NCBI GenBank assembly: GCA_035236585.1
Contig: CP141132.1
Coordinates: forward strand, 64,391,880 to 64,455,879
Direction of reading: 5' to 3'
DNA length: 64,000 nucleotides
Origin: Warburgia ugandensis
Taxonomy: Eukaryota; Streptophyta; Magnoliopsida; Canellales; Canellaceae
In this document: positions 26,340-39,701 of the stretch, piece by piece
Layout: every line of letters starts with the position of its first letter
Position numbering within the stretch: the first letter of the stretch is position 1
Notes under the pieces: model-generated
The model's input: only the letters and a program-made list of their open reading frames with translations
What the model was told of the DNA's origin: nothing
Databases searched by the model: none
Position numbers and translations under genes: made by a program

Positions 26340-26640
26340 GAAAATGGGCTTGCCGCACGCGTGGCGCGCATCTGTGAACACACGCGAGTCTAGAACCAGT
26401 GCGGGTGGCTTGCTCATCTGTGGATGCGCTCTGCACGTGGGGACGGAAACAGCGCGCGTTCGGAACGCCGCGTGTCACAAGCGTGGCCCTTCCTGCAGCG
26501 CTGCGCACGAGTCACACCACATGCCCTGCGCGTGGCACGCGCTTGTCACGCCTCGTAGTGCTCCCTTGTCTGCTTGTTTTCTTCCCGGTGTGGGTCGCCG
26601 TTGCCGGGAACAATGACCGAACTTGTTCGCCATCGCCGGC
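26340..26640. other. GC- and CpG-rich island in AT-rich surroundings
   Basis: About 300 bp rich in CGCG and repeated GCGTGGC/GCGTGTCAC words, contrasting sharply with the flanks. It yields a 170-codon open frame (26399-26911) without any recognisable domain, which I do not call a gene. The core is followed by a T-rich segment and by GTCGCCGGTG-type sequence near 27080-27115. Confidence 0.6.
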
Positions 26641-29040
26641 GACCCCAAGTGCTCCATTTTTTTTTTCGATTTTTACACATGAGTCTAGTTTTTCACGTAC
26701 ATTCCATTTCTACCCTCCATTTTTCACAAATTCATTCATTTTCTACCATTTCCCCTTGATTTTTGCTTCGTTTCTAAAAACTCTCACCTATTGTTTTTTT
26801 GGGTTTTTTAGCGTCTCTAGCAATCCGATCCCCATGAAACTTCATGGGTTTGTTTCTTGCATCATCATGTACAGGATCCTCATCTGGCACCGTTCCATCG
26901 ACTTATTTTGAAAACAATACTAATGCACCTCCTCACCGGAAAACGACAATCCATGCCGTTTTTCGGCTCTAAAACAATGAACAAGCATAACAATTTGAGG
27001 CAGGGAAAAGCATGGGGGTTGGCCTACCTCAGTCTAGTCGGCCACTCCCTATGGCCTTCCGAAGATTGATGGCGTCCTCGCCGTGAGTTAGTCGTCGGGA
27101 ACTCGTCGCCGGTGGGTCAGTTATGGGATAAGAGAGGGGGAGGGAAGTGCATTTGAGGCACTCCCCCCTCTAAATTTTTATCTATATACATCCTTTTCAT
27201 TTTATTATATATATTTTATTTTTTATTCTTTAAAATGGTAAATGGTACAATGATGGTGATCTAATGATGATTAATAATCAAATCATGATTAGATGCATTG
27301 ATTTAGATGAATGACATTGTTTTACACCTCTAAATAGAATCTAACTGTAGGATCATGACTAGATACATAAATTTAATTACTATGGTATTTTTTTGCATAA
27401 TTGATTATATCCTAATCATTAGATAACCATAAAATGTAAATGTGACTTATTTTAGAGGATGATAATACATATAACACAAATCTGATGCATAAATAAGATA
27501 ATATTATAAATCAGTGTTTGGGGACATCTATCAACAGATCCAATTGTTCATTTTCATCAATCAATGATTCCAGACATGTTTAAGTTAATTTAGATCATTG
27601 ATCAGAAGTAATGAATGTTACATGAGCTCATCAAAGCAATAGATGTTAAGGCTGAGATTATAAGATTTTGTGTTAAGCTAACATGAAATTATAAATCTAA
27701 TGGTTTTATGAATTTGGGATAATTTGGGCAATTAGATCATAAATTAATTTAAAATGTATATATATATATATGTATTTAAAGTAGATTTTCTACGTGCTAT
27801 ACAAATCTAGACATAGTTGGATCAACTTGAAATTTAGCTTATAATCATGGCCATAGAAAAAGCTTATAGGAATAGATAAATTTTCTTTCTAAGGTAGGTG
27901 TTCTAAGATTATATATTTTTTACTTAAACTAATTTTTTGAAAGAATCATGTTCATTTAGATAAAATCATAATTTGATTTATGAAAATTTTCACATTCAGA
28001 GTTATTATTTTTGTTGAAATCATTAGAACTTCATCGAGACATTTAACTCTATATTGTCTATAGTTTTGGTTTAATCCACTATATATTCTAATTATGAACT
28101 CTAATAAATTTATATGATTAAAAATAAACCTCGTACTTAGTATTGATATAAGTATTCCGCGGTCTGATTTCACAAATGGTTACTACATGACTGATAAGTT
28201 GCTTTGGGTACAGACATACCAGATTTATTGCCTTGTTTTTCGAATATTTATTTTAGATGAGTGCTTTCACCTGGTGGACACTATGTCAACGACTCACTCT
28301 TTGAAATTTAGATACCTGTTACAGCCATGATTGGCTTCTTCTGGTGTGGGTATCATGGAAAGGCTCCACTTGGCATTGGACCACACGTTCCCATGTGATG
28401 TGGATCATTGTCTCCTTATTATGATATTGGCGGCTAAGCGCACAGATGAACTGGGTCTAGGTTGCAGATACATAGTAGTCCATATGTTCCTTTCTTGTCT
28501 GTGAATGTGACATATGTTCCTAGCTATACTGAAGTATATTTTTTAAACATTTTGAACTATTGGTTATGTTTGGACTATATAGCTATTAAACTTTGAACCT
28601 TTCTTTATGACTTAGACTTATATACACATAGAGTACGTATAATGGAGGAACTATGATTAGAGGAGATTTTGGTTAAATGTTGATGTTTTAATATTCTTTT
28701 TTTAAATTTGTTGTTTCTTTAAGATTTTCTAAGAATTTTTGTGAGAAATAGTCTCTAAGTATATTTCATGATAATCGTGGGTTTATTAGGTGTTGTTCGA
28801 AGCATGCTTTAAATGTAGATGTCTGAAAAATAGAAGAGACTTTGCTGGATTTTTGGTATAAATGGGATATCCATTTTGCCGTTAAATCCAAGTGGTTAAA
28901 TATATGAGATTTGGAGTTTTAGAAAAGTATTTTATTTAAGAAAAATGTTTTTCTATTTGTTTGCAAAAGAAAATTTCAGATCAAGGATCTCGATTTTTGA
29001 AAATAATTTTAAAATACGTTTAAAAACCCGAGACATCACA

Positions 29041-31876
29041 CTAAGGCCTTTCAGAAAACAAAAATATCTCAATACTAAATGCTGCTAATTTATAGTTTTA
29101 GTTATTCTTATCCACTTTTCCAAGTAAAAATATGTAGATACATGATACATCAAATGACAGTCCAGCAGGTTCAATCAGTGGCTCTACGGCAACTTACATC
29201 AGTAGCTTCATCTATGTGTCTCCATTATTGAAACTTAACATGGGTACAATATCACTAGTTCGCTACTCTCATTGTATGTGTTACAGAAAGCCCAAGCCAA
29301 GATCCTTCTCAACACAACTAGACTAAGATAAAAACCCAAAGAGCTCGAACCAGAATAGCTTCATTTACATGTTCTTGGTAAAACCTCTTCCAAGCCAAGA
29401 TTTTGCAATGAAACAAGAAGTATGCATTGAGTCAACCTACAAATGGGAAGGTTATTACCCATTTTAGTGCATTACATGATAACAAATGATAAAGGAAGTA
29501 ATAAAATTATTCGATACACCAGTCAAATCATGTTGCTTTAAAGAACAAACCTTTGAGAAGATATGATACTTAATGCATAGTTACGTGAACGACAGTGTGT
29601 AATATCTAGTCAAGAGTGATTTTAGGGTTCTAAGTCCCAAGTTATCAATAGCCAAAACTTATTGTAGAAAACTTTGTTACATTGGATGGATAAGATAACT
29701 TTGCTTTCCAATTACAGAACTATGGATTGCATCTGAAATAGATGCCTGCTTGACATGGTTCTCGAACAATTTGTCTTCTAAATATCCTACATGTTGTGTT
29801 GGTTAGTCCATATGATATAAAAAAGCACTTGGCTAGCATACATTTATGTAATGATCCATTGTATATAAAAGGAAATGTAAGAAAATTTAAGTGCAAGCCT
29901 TGCAAACAATAGGCTTGGTAGATGGAGGATGACATTTAACAAAACAACAAAGACTTACTGAAAAGTGCAAAGCTTTAAGATTAAGTATTGTACACAATTG
30001 TGAAATCCCAAATATCCACCAGAATGACAAACTAGTTTGGGGCAAGTAGCCACCAAATGAATGGATTGGTGCAAGTAGCAGCCAAAACAATGTAAACCTA
30101 CAGAATGAACTTCTTGTATTCAGTAAAACATATGCAAAATCAAGCAATTCAAGTAAGATCTATTGGAGTTTCCCTTCTTTCTAGCGATATCTGTATTAGT
30201 GATATTCAACAAATTAAACTTCCTAATTCCTAACACAAATATGATTCTCCAATAACATTAATCTTGAATAGAAGAGGAGCTTCTCAAGAAGTTTAGCCTA
30301 CGTTTTTGTTTGTTTTCTGTAAGTGCATAAGCTATTGTAGTATAGTTTGTGCAAGTACAAGTCTAGCCCATGAGAAGTCGACTTAAAAAATAGAGTTTAA
30401 ATAAAATTTAAATTAATAAAAACTAAATAAATTAACTAATAGTGAACTAAAAACTCAGATCTATTGATTAACTAAAAAGTACATGGTTTTGAATTCAAAA
30501 GAAAAGGAATTAACCAAAATAACAACTAAAATTAACTTTCCTAGCTTGATCATAGAAAAATTATTCAAATATGGACACATCCAAATCAATCAACCTTCAC
30601 TGATGTCACTGATTACTGATTCAACAGTTGGATTCTTCCAAAAAAATTTGATGATCTGGATCAATGGATTTACTGAGATTTGGATGGTTTAGATTGATTA
30701 TTTAAACTTCAGATGTAAGATCAAAATCCCTAGAACAACTGGGAATTGTATTTTATGAAGATCTAAAAGTTTATTTGAATTCTAAAAAGAAAAAGAACAA
30801 AAATTAAATTGGTCCTATTAGTTAAAGCTAAATCATTGATTTGGTTCAGTTGAAACTAGACATGCACAAAATACAAAACAAGGAATAGGATAAAAAAGGA
30901 AAAGATGAAACAGTAACATAGTTGAAATTAAAATAGAGAGGTATAGGAAAAAATTGGAATTTTTGGGTTCTTTTTTCTGGTTTTGACTGAGGGGAAGAAG
31001 GTGCAGGCATAATGAGGAAGATGATGACATGGGAGGAAATTTTGAAGCAAAGGGTAAAAAAAAAAGGAAAGAAGAAGAAGAAGATTTTGGGAGAAACCTG
31101 ACTTGGGTTTTGCATCAAATGAGATGGATTGTAAGAAAATTACCAAGCAACGAAGATCACCAATGAGCAAAAGAAGAAGAATCGAGTGAGGAAATAGGGG
31201 AAAAGATGGTTAAATTGAAGATAAGGATAGGGACTATGACAAAGGAAGGACTAGGGATGAGAGTTTGGATGATGGCTGATTTCTGTGAAGCTCTTCAGTT
31301 TCTTTAGTGGAAGAGTTCTTCTGGTCCTGCAAATGGAAAGTAGAGGCATGGTGAGGAGATGGATCCTGCTAGCTTTCCCTTCTTTCCACAATTTCCATTG
31401 TGAAGAAGTTAGCCCCAATCTCCTCATACATTTATCCTTTTATTCTCCTTCAGTCCCATTTCTAAATTCACTTCCCATTCTAAGTTCGGTCTCCCATTCG
31501 GTCTACCACTTTCCTCTTTTGAAGTATGCATCCTGCTTCCCTCTGCGGGTATAAGATTTTAAAAAGTCATTTTTTCTTCCAAAATTTCTTCTTCCATGGG
31601 TTTCCTTTTTCCTAAGTCTCGCTTCCTTCTTCTTCTTCTTCTTCTTCTTCTTCTTCTTCTTCTTCTTCTTCTTTCCAATTAGAAACCATTCCACTTGAGG
31701 TTCAACTCCTTTAGGAAATCATTTCTAAGGTCCATCTTGCATTGTAGGGCTCTTGTAGGGTGAAGATGATCTGGTACCAATTAGCTCAATTCGAATAATC
31801 TAATTCTCAATCTGGTTGATTTGTAACACATAGAACCCAATTAAAATAATCTTAATCATACTTTAATCATTTGATT
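29041..31876. other. No gene recognised; contains a (TTC)n run
   Basis: Non-coding by eye. It includes a (TTC)n microsatellite at about 31625-31674, which gives a false poly-lysine frame on the minus strand. A pyrimidine-rich stretch at 31280-31560 resembles LTR-retrotransposon internal or LTR sequence but cannot be assigned. Confidence 0.4.
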
Positions 31877-31891
31877 AGCTTCGACAATCAT

Positions 31892-32074
31892 AAAAGGGCA
31901 GCCCTGGTGCACAAAGGTCCCACCTATGTGGGGTTCAGGGAAGGGGCGGGCCACAATGGCCAAAAGTAGGCAGCCTTACCTTGCGTTTTTGCAAGAGGCT
32001 GATTCCATGCCTTGAACCTGTGATCTCAAGGTCACATGACAACAACTTTTACTATTATGTCAAGGCTCCCCTTC
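31892..32074 (-). mobile_element. Au-family SINE, full length, with target-site duplication
   Basis: Full-length copy on the minus strand, from GAGCCTTGACAT at the head to GGGCTGCCCTTTT at the tail. The 15-bp duplication AGCTTCGACAATCAT is perfect at 31877-31891 and 32075-32089. Confidence 0.93.
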
Positions 32075-32089
32075 AGCTTCGACAATCAT

Positions 32090-33217
32090 CTAGTTGTTTA
32101 ATTTTGTAAATCAATGATTGGATGATCGATTGGAGCTAAAGTACATATTTAATCTAAAAATTCAAAACTTATTGGTTAGACTATTTAGATGCAAATTTAG
32201 GGGTTTTAAAACTAAAATTGAACTCTCAATATTTTTTCACATGAATGGTTACGAATGATAGTCTAATTGCAACCTTATTGAGACAGACCAACACAAGATT
32301 ATTGTAGAATCAGTCATTTTGAAATTCAAGAGGAATCCAGGCAAAGAAGCACTCCTTGTCCCTATGATATGCCGTGAAAATTTGTTGTAAACTTCATTAG
32401 ATTAAGAGTAGTCATGCTCTTTTAGCTTACAAGGCCTCTCTCTGATTAGCCATTTCATTATCTGTCGAACATGAGAAATTCATGCCAATTAGGTTCATGC
32501 ACCTTCTACAAAAATGATTTTAGGTGCAAATTTGCCTACAAAGAAAAGGTTAGGTTGCATATAAAAAATGGCAGATATAGTCTACACAGGCTAAAATTTT
32601 AGCAAGAATTCCAACAAGTTTAGATGATACTACATGAAACCAAAGTAATTCGTACTTCATAAATGATTTTGAAAAAGTTAAAAAGTGTATTGAACTTACT
32701 CCCACATCAATCTTCAAATAAACTAGCATTAGAAGCTTTCCTTGATCCCAGAATATTCTGTTTTGAAAACTTCATCTCAAGCTTATCAAGATCCAAGCCA
32801 TTTCCATCTAATTAAAGAAATATGAAAAAGAAGAGGATTGGAAAACAGGATCAGTGTCCTTAGATTCTATTCGGTGAAGGGTAAAAGCATCCTTCCTTCT
32901 TTCTAGAGTAAAAAGTGGTAGGCTTTATACGCTTGCAGGTCCATGTAAATCTTAACATAAATTAAAAAATGATATAGTTAGAAAATTTATTTACAAGTAA
33001 TGGATATATATTACCCTAAAAACCACATAACCAATTCTTGATTGTAATCAATACTTCTACATTCTTAGGTAAGAGAGCACTTTGGTATTTGGCGAGAATC
33101 AAGTTTCTAATACTAAAAGATGATCAAGACAACATGGGGAGTGCTGGATACTTGATGTTCATTTAATTTCAAATTCTCCAATATGTTGAGGTCTGAATGT
33201 TACAAAATATCATATAT
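32090..33217. other. No gene recognised
   Basis: Spacer between two SINEs. Open frames are short and lack motifs. Confidence 0.35.
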
Positions 33218-33395
33218 GGGCTCATCAAGGTACAGTTGCAACTCTGATTTAATCATGTAACCTTGAGGTCACGGGTTCAAGGCGTGAAAACAGCCTCTTG
33301 CAAAATGCAAGGTAAGGCTGTGTACTATTGACCCTTGTGGTCCGCCCCTTCCCCTTACCTCGCAAACGCAAGAACTTCGTGCATCGGTGCTGCCC
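33218..33395 (+). mobile_element. Au-family SINE, diverged
   Basis: Plus-strand copy with a clear body: CTTGAGGTCACGGGTTCAAG (box B region), AACAGCCTCTTGCAAAATGC, GTGGTCCGCCCCTTCCCC and GTGCTGCCC at the end. The head is diverged and no target-site duplication could be recognised, so this is probably the oldest Au copy here. Confidence 0.85.
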
Positions 33396-33539
33396 AGCAA
33401 ATTCCTATATTTGAATAAGAATTATATTAATTATAGTTTATATTAAACATGCAAAACTTAAGAATAACTAAAAAATCCACAAGTATTGGAAAGTAAAAAT
33501 GTATTATATATTCATCATTGCAATGACTAGAGGAACCAA

Positions 33540-35090
33540 CTAAAATCAAGGTCAAGTAACTATATAGTGACTGGGCGACTTGCTAACATATTTTTCAAAG
33601 AGTCTCTTTTTAGTTTGAGCTTCAACATTAGTTACCTTTTTTTCATATGCATTTTCAACTATTTTTCTATAGTAATAGTCCACATATTTTAAGTTATACT
33701 TGGGATCAAAGACTATTTCAAATGCCAACACAACACTATAATAATCTCAATTTAAAAAAAAATTTCCACATATCTTTTTTGCCATGATACTAATAAGCAA
33801 ATTAAGGTTCTATCTCTCCTCTGGTAAGAGCAATTGGACTTTCTACACAGAACAAAAATACATACTATTATAAAATGAGATCTTGACATGAGAGTAGTGA
33901 TGTCAGCAAATGGTTGCAAGATCTTATAAATTCAATCTCCTTTGATCCATTATTCATGAGATGGATAATATTTATACCGTTCACCTACTAGACTCAATCT
34001 CTTAAATGTATGTTTGAATAAAGTGCACTTTCAAGCATGAAAAAGGGTGATTTCCATCCAGTTGAAACATCTAGTTGCAATCCTATATTCATCTCCAAAA
34101 CCCTTGCCTAGCTCAATCTTCAAAATTTAAAGTTCTACCTTTTGATCCCTTCACATATTTCACATTATTCTAGATGTTTTCTAAAGCTCTACTAAGTACT
34201 TTTAAGCCTTCTTGAATAATAAGGTCTAAGACATAAGCATCACATCTAACATGATAGGAATCACCACTACACCACAAAGAGTTATGCAAAGCCAAGTGAC
34301 TTTTCAAAAATTCTTATATATTTTCATCCATAGATTCATTATTCGAAGTTAAAGAAAAGATCTTCTTATCAATTCTCCATTTCTTCAAAAATCAATACTC
34401 TTTATCAAATACTGTAATATAGGCTATGGCATATAACAAAAGTTAAGAATTTTGGCTTGCAATCATCATTCCTCATCCACAAAATGTATAGTCAAACATA
34501 TGTAAGCCTTTATAGTTATAAAGGTCCACACATCTAAGACTAAACATATCTTACTATGAGATCTCTCAAACATACTTTTAAATTTCTTCTTCTCACTTTT
34601 GTATATCTTCAATATGTTAACTATACTAGTGTTTCTAGTAGTATACATTGCATCCAAGTTTAGGTAACTAAGCAAATCACTAAGGCCCTTGTACTCCACA
34701 ATTGAGTATGAATATTTGTATGTCATTGTGGAAATATCCAATTTTTCACGATATATCATTTGATTAATTTGTTTAGCACAAATTTACTCTTTATCAATCA
34801 ACATTTTCCCCATATCTTGTGATTGAAATTTAGGACTCTTAGAAGATGCTTATGAAGGTTACTAGTTTCATTTTTTCAACTCTTCTACAATATATTCAAA
34901 CTACAACTCTTACACCTAGACTTTTCTTTTCCACTAGTATCATTAAACTTATCAAATCCATTTCACAAAGAAGAAGTTACATTCTTGTGGCTCTCCTCCT
35001 TACTATTACTTACTGTAGAACTCTCCTCCACAACATGACAATCACCCTCCAAATCCAAATCTACAGTATCCATATCAATTTCAATCAGTA
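33540..35090 (-). pseudogene. hAT-superfamily transposase relic
   Basis: A class II transposase of the Ac/RICESLEEPER type on the minus strand, with pieces in conserved order. A BED zinc-finger-like stretch (about 34990-34830) shows FNDTSGKEKSRCKSCSLNIL and HKHLLR. A central region (34700-34470) includes LSDLLSYLNLDAMYTTRNT, KICLVLDVWTFITIKAYICL and TIHFVDEE. Near 34300-34200 is a SYHVRCDAYVLDLIIQEGLK segment matching the CAHILNL motif of hAT transposases. Near 33720-33640 a DYYSVVLAFEIVFDPKYNLK stretch corresponds to the segment before the dimerisation domain. The hATC dimerisation domain itself and terminal inverted repeats were not found. Several frame changes and stops interrupt the reading, so it is non-functional. 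Confidence 0.8.
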
Positions 35091-36065
<975 letters not shown>

Positions 36066-36114
36066 TGCAGCAAGGGTTAGCATTAAGCCTGTACCTTTTC
36101 ATGTTGGTTGTTGT

Positions 36115-36148
<34 letters not shown>

Positions 36149-36497
36149 TGCAGCAAGGGTTAGCATTAAGCCTGTACCTTTTCATGTTGGTTATGGATGA
36201 GTTAACAAAACAACCATGAGAGGAGATTCTATCTTGCATTTTACTTGCAAATGACATAGTTTTGATTGATAAGACAAGAGAGGGCATAAATACAAAGCTA
36301 GAATTGTGGAGAGATGCTATAGAGTCTAAAAGATTTAAAATTAGCCTAATTAATACAAAGTATACGGAGTGCAATTTTAGCAAGAAGAGTAGGAGTGAAG
36401 CACCAATAAAGATTAATGACTAAGAAATCCCCCAAAATGAACATTCTAAATATTTGGTATCGATAATTCATGAGAATGGAAGTTATTAAAGGAAAGG
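36066..36497 (+). mobile_element. RTE LINE fragment A (RT C-terminal part)
   Basis: Corresponds to about 46775-47110 of the better copy: the [13 protein letters not shown] segment, a degraded FADDI motif (read as LANDIVLIDKTREG) and a YTECNFSKKSR-like stretch. A duplicated lead-in of about 43 bp at 36066-36107 precedes it. It stops abruptly where fragment B begins. Confidence 0.8.
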
Positions 36498-38540
36498 GGC
36501 AACTAGCAAAGAAACTTGGTGGTGGAGTGAAAAAGTGCAAAAGTTATTAAAGAGAAACATGTGTTTTCAAGCATGTAGAGGACTAAAAATAACAAAAATG
36601 AGCAATATAAAAATGCTGAAAAGATTGCTAAGAAAGTAGCAAGTGAGTCTAAACTCAAGGCACATGATGATCTCTATAATAGATTAGGATTAAGAAAATG
36701 TGAAAAAGATGTGTTTATACTTACAAAACTAAGAGAAAAGAAGAGTAAGGACTTAGACCATGATAAGTATATTATAAGTAATGGCCAAAGGATACCAGTC
36801 AAAGATAAAGAGATTAGACAAAGGTGGGAAAGTTACTTTCAAAAATTACAAAATGACTATTAACCTAGGAAAATAGGGGTTGAAAGTACCATAAACGTAG
36901 ATAATATTGGACATTATAAATATAATAATAGGATTAGAATACTTAGAGTGAAATGCCTTGAAAAAGATGAAATTAAGAAAGGCCTTGGGGCCCAATGGTA
37001 TACCAATAGAAGTTTGGAAGTATAAGGGAGATATTAGAGTATTTTGGTTGACAAAGTTATTTAACAAGATTATAAAATCAAAGAAAATGCTTGGGGAATG
37101 GAGGGAAAGCTTGATTGTACTAATTTATAATAATAAAGGAGATATACAGAGTTGCACTAATTATCAGGGAATCGAACATATGAGCCACAATATGAAACTT
37201 TTTGAAAGAGTGATTGAGAAGAGACTATGAGATGAGAAGAGTTTATCGAAGAACTGGTTTGGTTTCATGCTTGAGAGTTTTACTCTGACAGTTATTTTCA
37301 TGAAGCTTTTTGAAAGAGTGATTGAGAAGAGACTATGACATGAGAAGAGTTTATTAGAGAACTAGTTTGGTTTCATATCTGAGAGTTTTACTATAACAGT
37401 TATTTTCCTATTTAGACAATTGATAGCTACATATAGGGAGATGAGGAAAGACCTCCATGAGTTCTTTGTTGACTTAGAAAAAGCTTATGCTAGGGTCCCT
37501 AGAGAGTTAATATGGTGGGTGTTTGGCGAGAAAGGGGTTTCATAGGGGTATATAGATATAATTAAGGATATGTATGAGGGAGGGGTAACAAATGTTAGGA
37601 CCATTGGCGAAGAGACCAGTGATTTTCCTATCACTATAGGGTTGGACTAAGGATTGACATTGAGCATGTACCTTTTCATGTTGCTATAGATGTGTTACTA
37701 AAACATTTGAACGAGGGGATTCCATGATTCATGTTATTTGAAGATGATATAGTTTTGATTGATAAGACAAAGGATGGCGTAAATACAAAGTTAGAGTTAT
37801 GGAGAGATGCATTAGAATATAAAGGATTTAAAATTAGCAAAACTAAGATAGAGTATATGAAATGCAATTTTAGAAATGAGTGGAGCAGGAATCAAGCACC
37901 AGTAAAGATTTATAACCAAGAACTCCCCCGAGAAGAACACTTATGATGCTTAGGATCGATAATTCAAGAAAGTAGAGAGATTAAGAGGGAGGTTGCCTAG
38001 AGAATTCAAACGGTTAGAACAAATGGAGATGCACTTCTGAAGTTTTGTTTGATTAGCGGGTGCCACTAAAACTGAAAGAAAAATTCTACAAAATTGCTAT
38101 AAACCCGCTATGCTCAATTGATTAGGGTTGGCCAATTAAGGAACAACATATACATGGGATGAGTGTCATGGAAATTTAGATGTTGAGACGGATGCATGGT
38201 AAGACAAGAAAGCATAGAATTAGAAATGAAAACATGAGAGGAAACTTAGGAGTAGCACCAATAGGTAATATGACGAGGGAGATTGGACTTAGATGGTTTG
38301 ACCATGTCCAGTGGAGACTGACAACAACAATAGTTAGAAGAAGTGAGGCGATACAAGTCAAAGGTTCTAAGGCAAGGGGAAGACTCAAAAGAACATGGAT
38401 AGAAGTGGTGAGAAAAGATTTAAAAACTTTAGGACTAAATGAAACTACTGTACTTAATAGAGAGGAATGGAGGAACAAGATTGATGTGACCAACCTCTAT
38501 TCGGGATATGGTCTTGATGATGATGATAATGATGATGAAT
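36498..38540 (+). mobile_element. RTE LINE fragment B (linker to 3' end)
   Basis: Starts in the EN-RT linker (LAKKLGGGVKKCKSY-like) and runs through reverse transcriptase to the 3' tail. Visible pieces include LRKALGPNGIPIEVWKYKGD (about 36973-37032), DLEKAYARVPRELI (about 37470-37510), FEDDIVLIDKTKDGVNTKLE (37737-37796; the FADD motif is changed to FEDD) and MHGKTRKHRIRNENMRGNLG (about 38192-38251). A 108-bp tandem duplication lies at about 37194-37405. It ends in a GATGATGATGATAATGATGA tail. Several frames are broken. Confidence 0.87.
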
Positions 38541-39030
38541 TCATGAGAATGGAGAGATTGAGAGAGAGGCTGATAAGAGAATCCAAGCAGGTTACGACAT
38601 GGAGATGTGCCTCTAGAGTTTTGTATGATCAACAGGTGCCACTCGAACTGAAAGAAAGATTCTATAAAATGGTTGTAAGACTGGGTATGCTCTATTCATT
38701 AGATTATTGGACAATTAAGGAACAACATGTACATAGGATGAATGTAGTCGAAATGAGGATATTGAGATAGATGAGTGGCAAGACAAGAAAGGATAGAATT
38801 AGAAATAAAAACATTAGAGGAAACTTAAGAGTAGTACTAATTGGTAACATAATGAGATAAAGTTGACTTAGATGGTTTGGATATGTCCAATGGATACCAA
38901 AAATGGCACATTTAGGAGTAAATTTATCCAAATTGAAGGTTCTAAAGTAGATAGAAATGGTGAGAATAGATTTAAGAGCTTCTGAACTAAATAAAGCCAT
39001 GACACTTGATAAGGGAAAATGAAGAAATAA
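38541..39030 (+). mobile_element. RTE LINE fragment C (3' end)
   Basis: Begins immediately after the ATG-rich tail of fragment B with FMRMERLRERLIRESKQVTT and covers the last ~490 bp of the element: [36 protein letters not shown], then the non-coding end. It reads into a run of 22 G residues instead of an ATG tail. Confidence 0.82.
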
Positions 39031-39052
39031 GGGGGGGGGGGGGGGGGGGGGG
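39031..39052 (+). repeat. 22-nt poly-G run
   Basis: An uninterrupted G run followed by CGGGGCAGGTGGGG, placed where the RTE fragment's tail would be. Long G homopolymers are rare in plant genomes and prone to sequencing length errors. Confidence 0.9.
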
Positions 39053-39099
39053 CGGGGCAGGTGGGGTGTTGGTTTTATCTTGCCCAGGTTCCAGCCAAG

Positions 39100-39697
39100 T
39101 GTCACGGGCTGAGATTTTCAGACTCCCGTGCGGCACTTAGATTGGCTTCTTACCCCGAACCAACTAAGTAAGCCTGACTAAAACTCAAAGGAGAAGAACA
39201 ACTGAAAGAGCACTTTGAAGGAACTTGTAGCCTTATTGCTTGAAGATGCTTACAACTCTCTTGGATCCCTCTAGGATCACTCCTTGATCACACACTTGGA
39301 TGGATCACTGGATGTCTTACAAGTAAGAAAGCTGCTTACCTTCTTCCACCTCCCCAATGGATGGTAGGGATCTTTACAAATGTTGCTCATCCAACGGTTA
39401 GAGACTACTCTAGAATCCTCTCTAGAAGTCTCTACACAAGTCCATAGTTCTACCATATTTAGGATGGTCTTGGACAATTCTAGAGTCTAGATATTTACAT
39501 GAAGTGTTGGGGGCTTCTAGATTATGGATCCTTTAGATGGATCTGAGTCCTTCAGGCTGAACCTGTGAGCTGAGCAGGCCTTCAATAGATTCCTCAATAG
39601 CAGACCTAAGTCCTTCAGGCCAGGTCTACGTCCTAAGTGAGCCCTCCTTAGAGGCTGTAAGCCTTGGTCACGGGCTTTGGAATGTAAGCCCGTGACA
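39100..39697 (-). mobile_element. Solo LTR of an LTR retrotransposon
   Basis: A 598-bp sequence with the inverted termini TGTCACGGGCT...AGCCCGTGACA, flanked on both sides by CAAG (39096-39099 and 39698-39701). No retroelement coding sequence adjoins it, so it looks like the product of recombination between the two LTRs of a former element. It lies just downstream of the RTE fragment cluster. The superfamily cannot be fixed from the LTR alone. The strand is tentative. Confidence 0.75.
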
Positions 39698-39701
39698 CAA
39701 G

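Larger units (their letters stand above)
24512..29040. mobile_element. 4.5-kb block with inverted termini, possible very long LTR or non-autonomous element
   Basis: The left end reads TGTGACACCTCGGGTTTTCT. The right end, on the opposite strand, reads TGTGATGTCTCGGGTTTTTA. The ends thus form an imperfect inverted repeat and give TG...CA termini. No transposase or polyprotein motif was found inside. The block holds a minisatellite (about 25395-25540) and a GC/CpG-rich core (26340-26640). Chromovirus-type Gypsy elements of large plant genomes can have multi-kilobase LTRs with similar TGTGACAC termini, so a solo LTR is plausible. However, the 5-bp flanks (ATGAT and CTAAG) do not match. Confidence 0.35.

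Noticed and set aside
26399-26911. 170-codon open frame in GC-rich DNA
   Set aside because: Other frames on both strands are open over the same GC-rich stretch, no domain is recognisable, and it lies inside a repeat-like block.
31503-31694. Lysine-rich open frame on the minus strand
   Set aside because: Produced by a (TTC)n microsatellite read as AAG/AAA codons.
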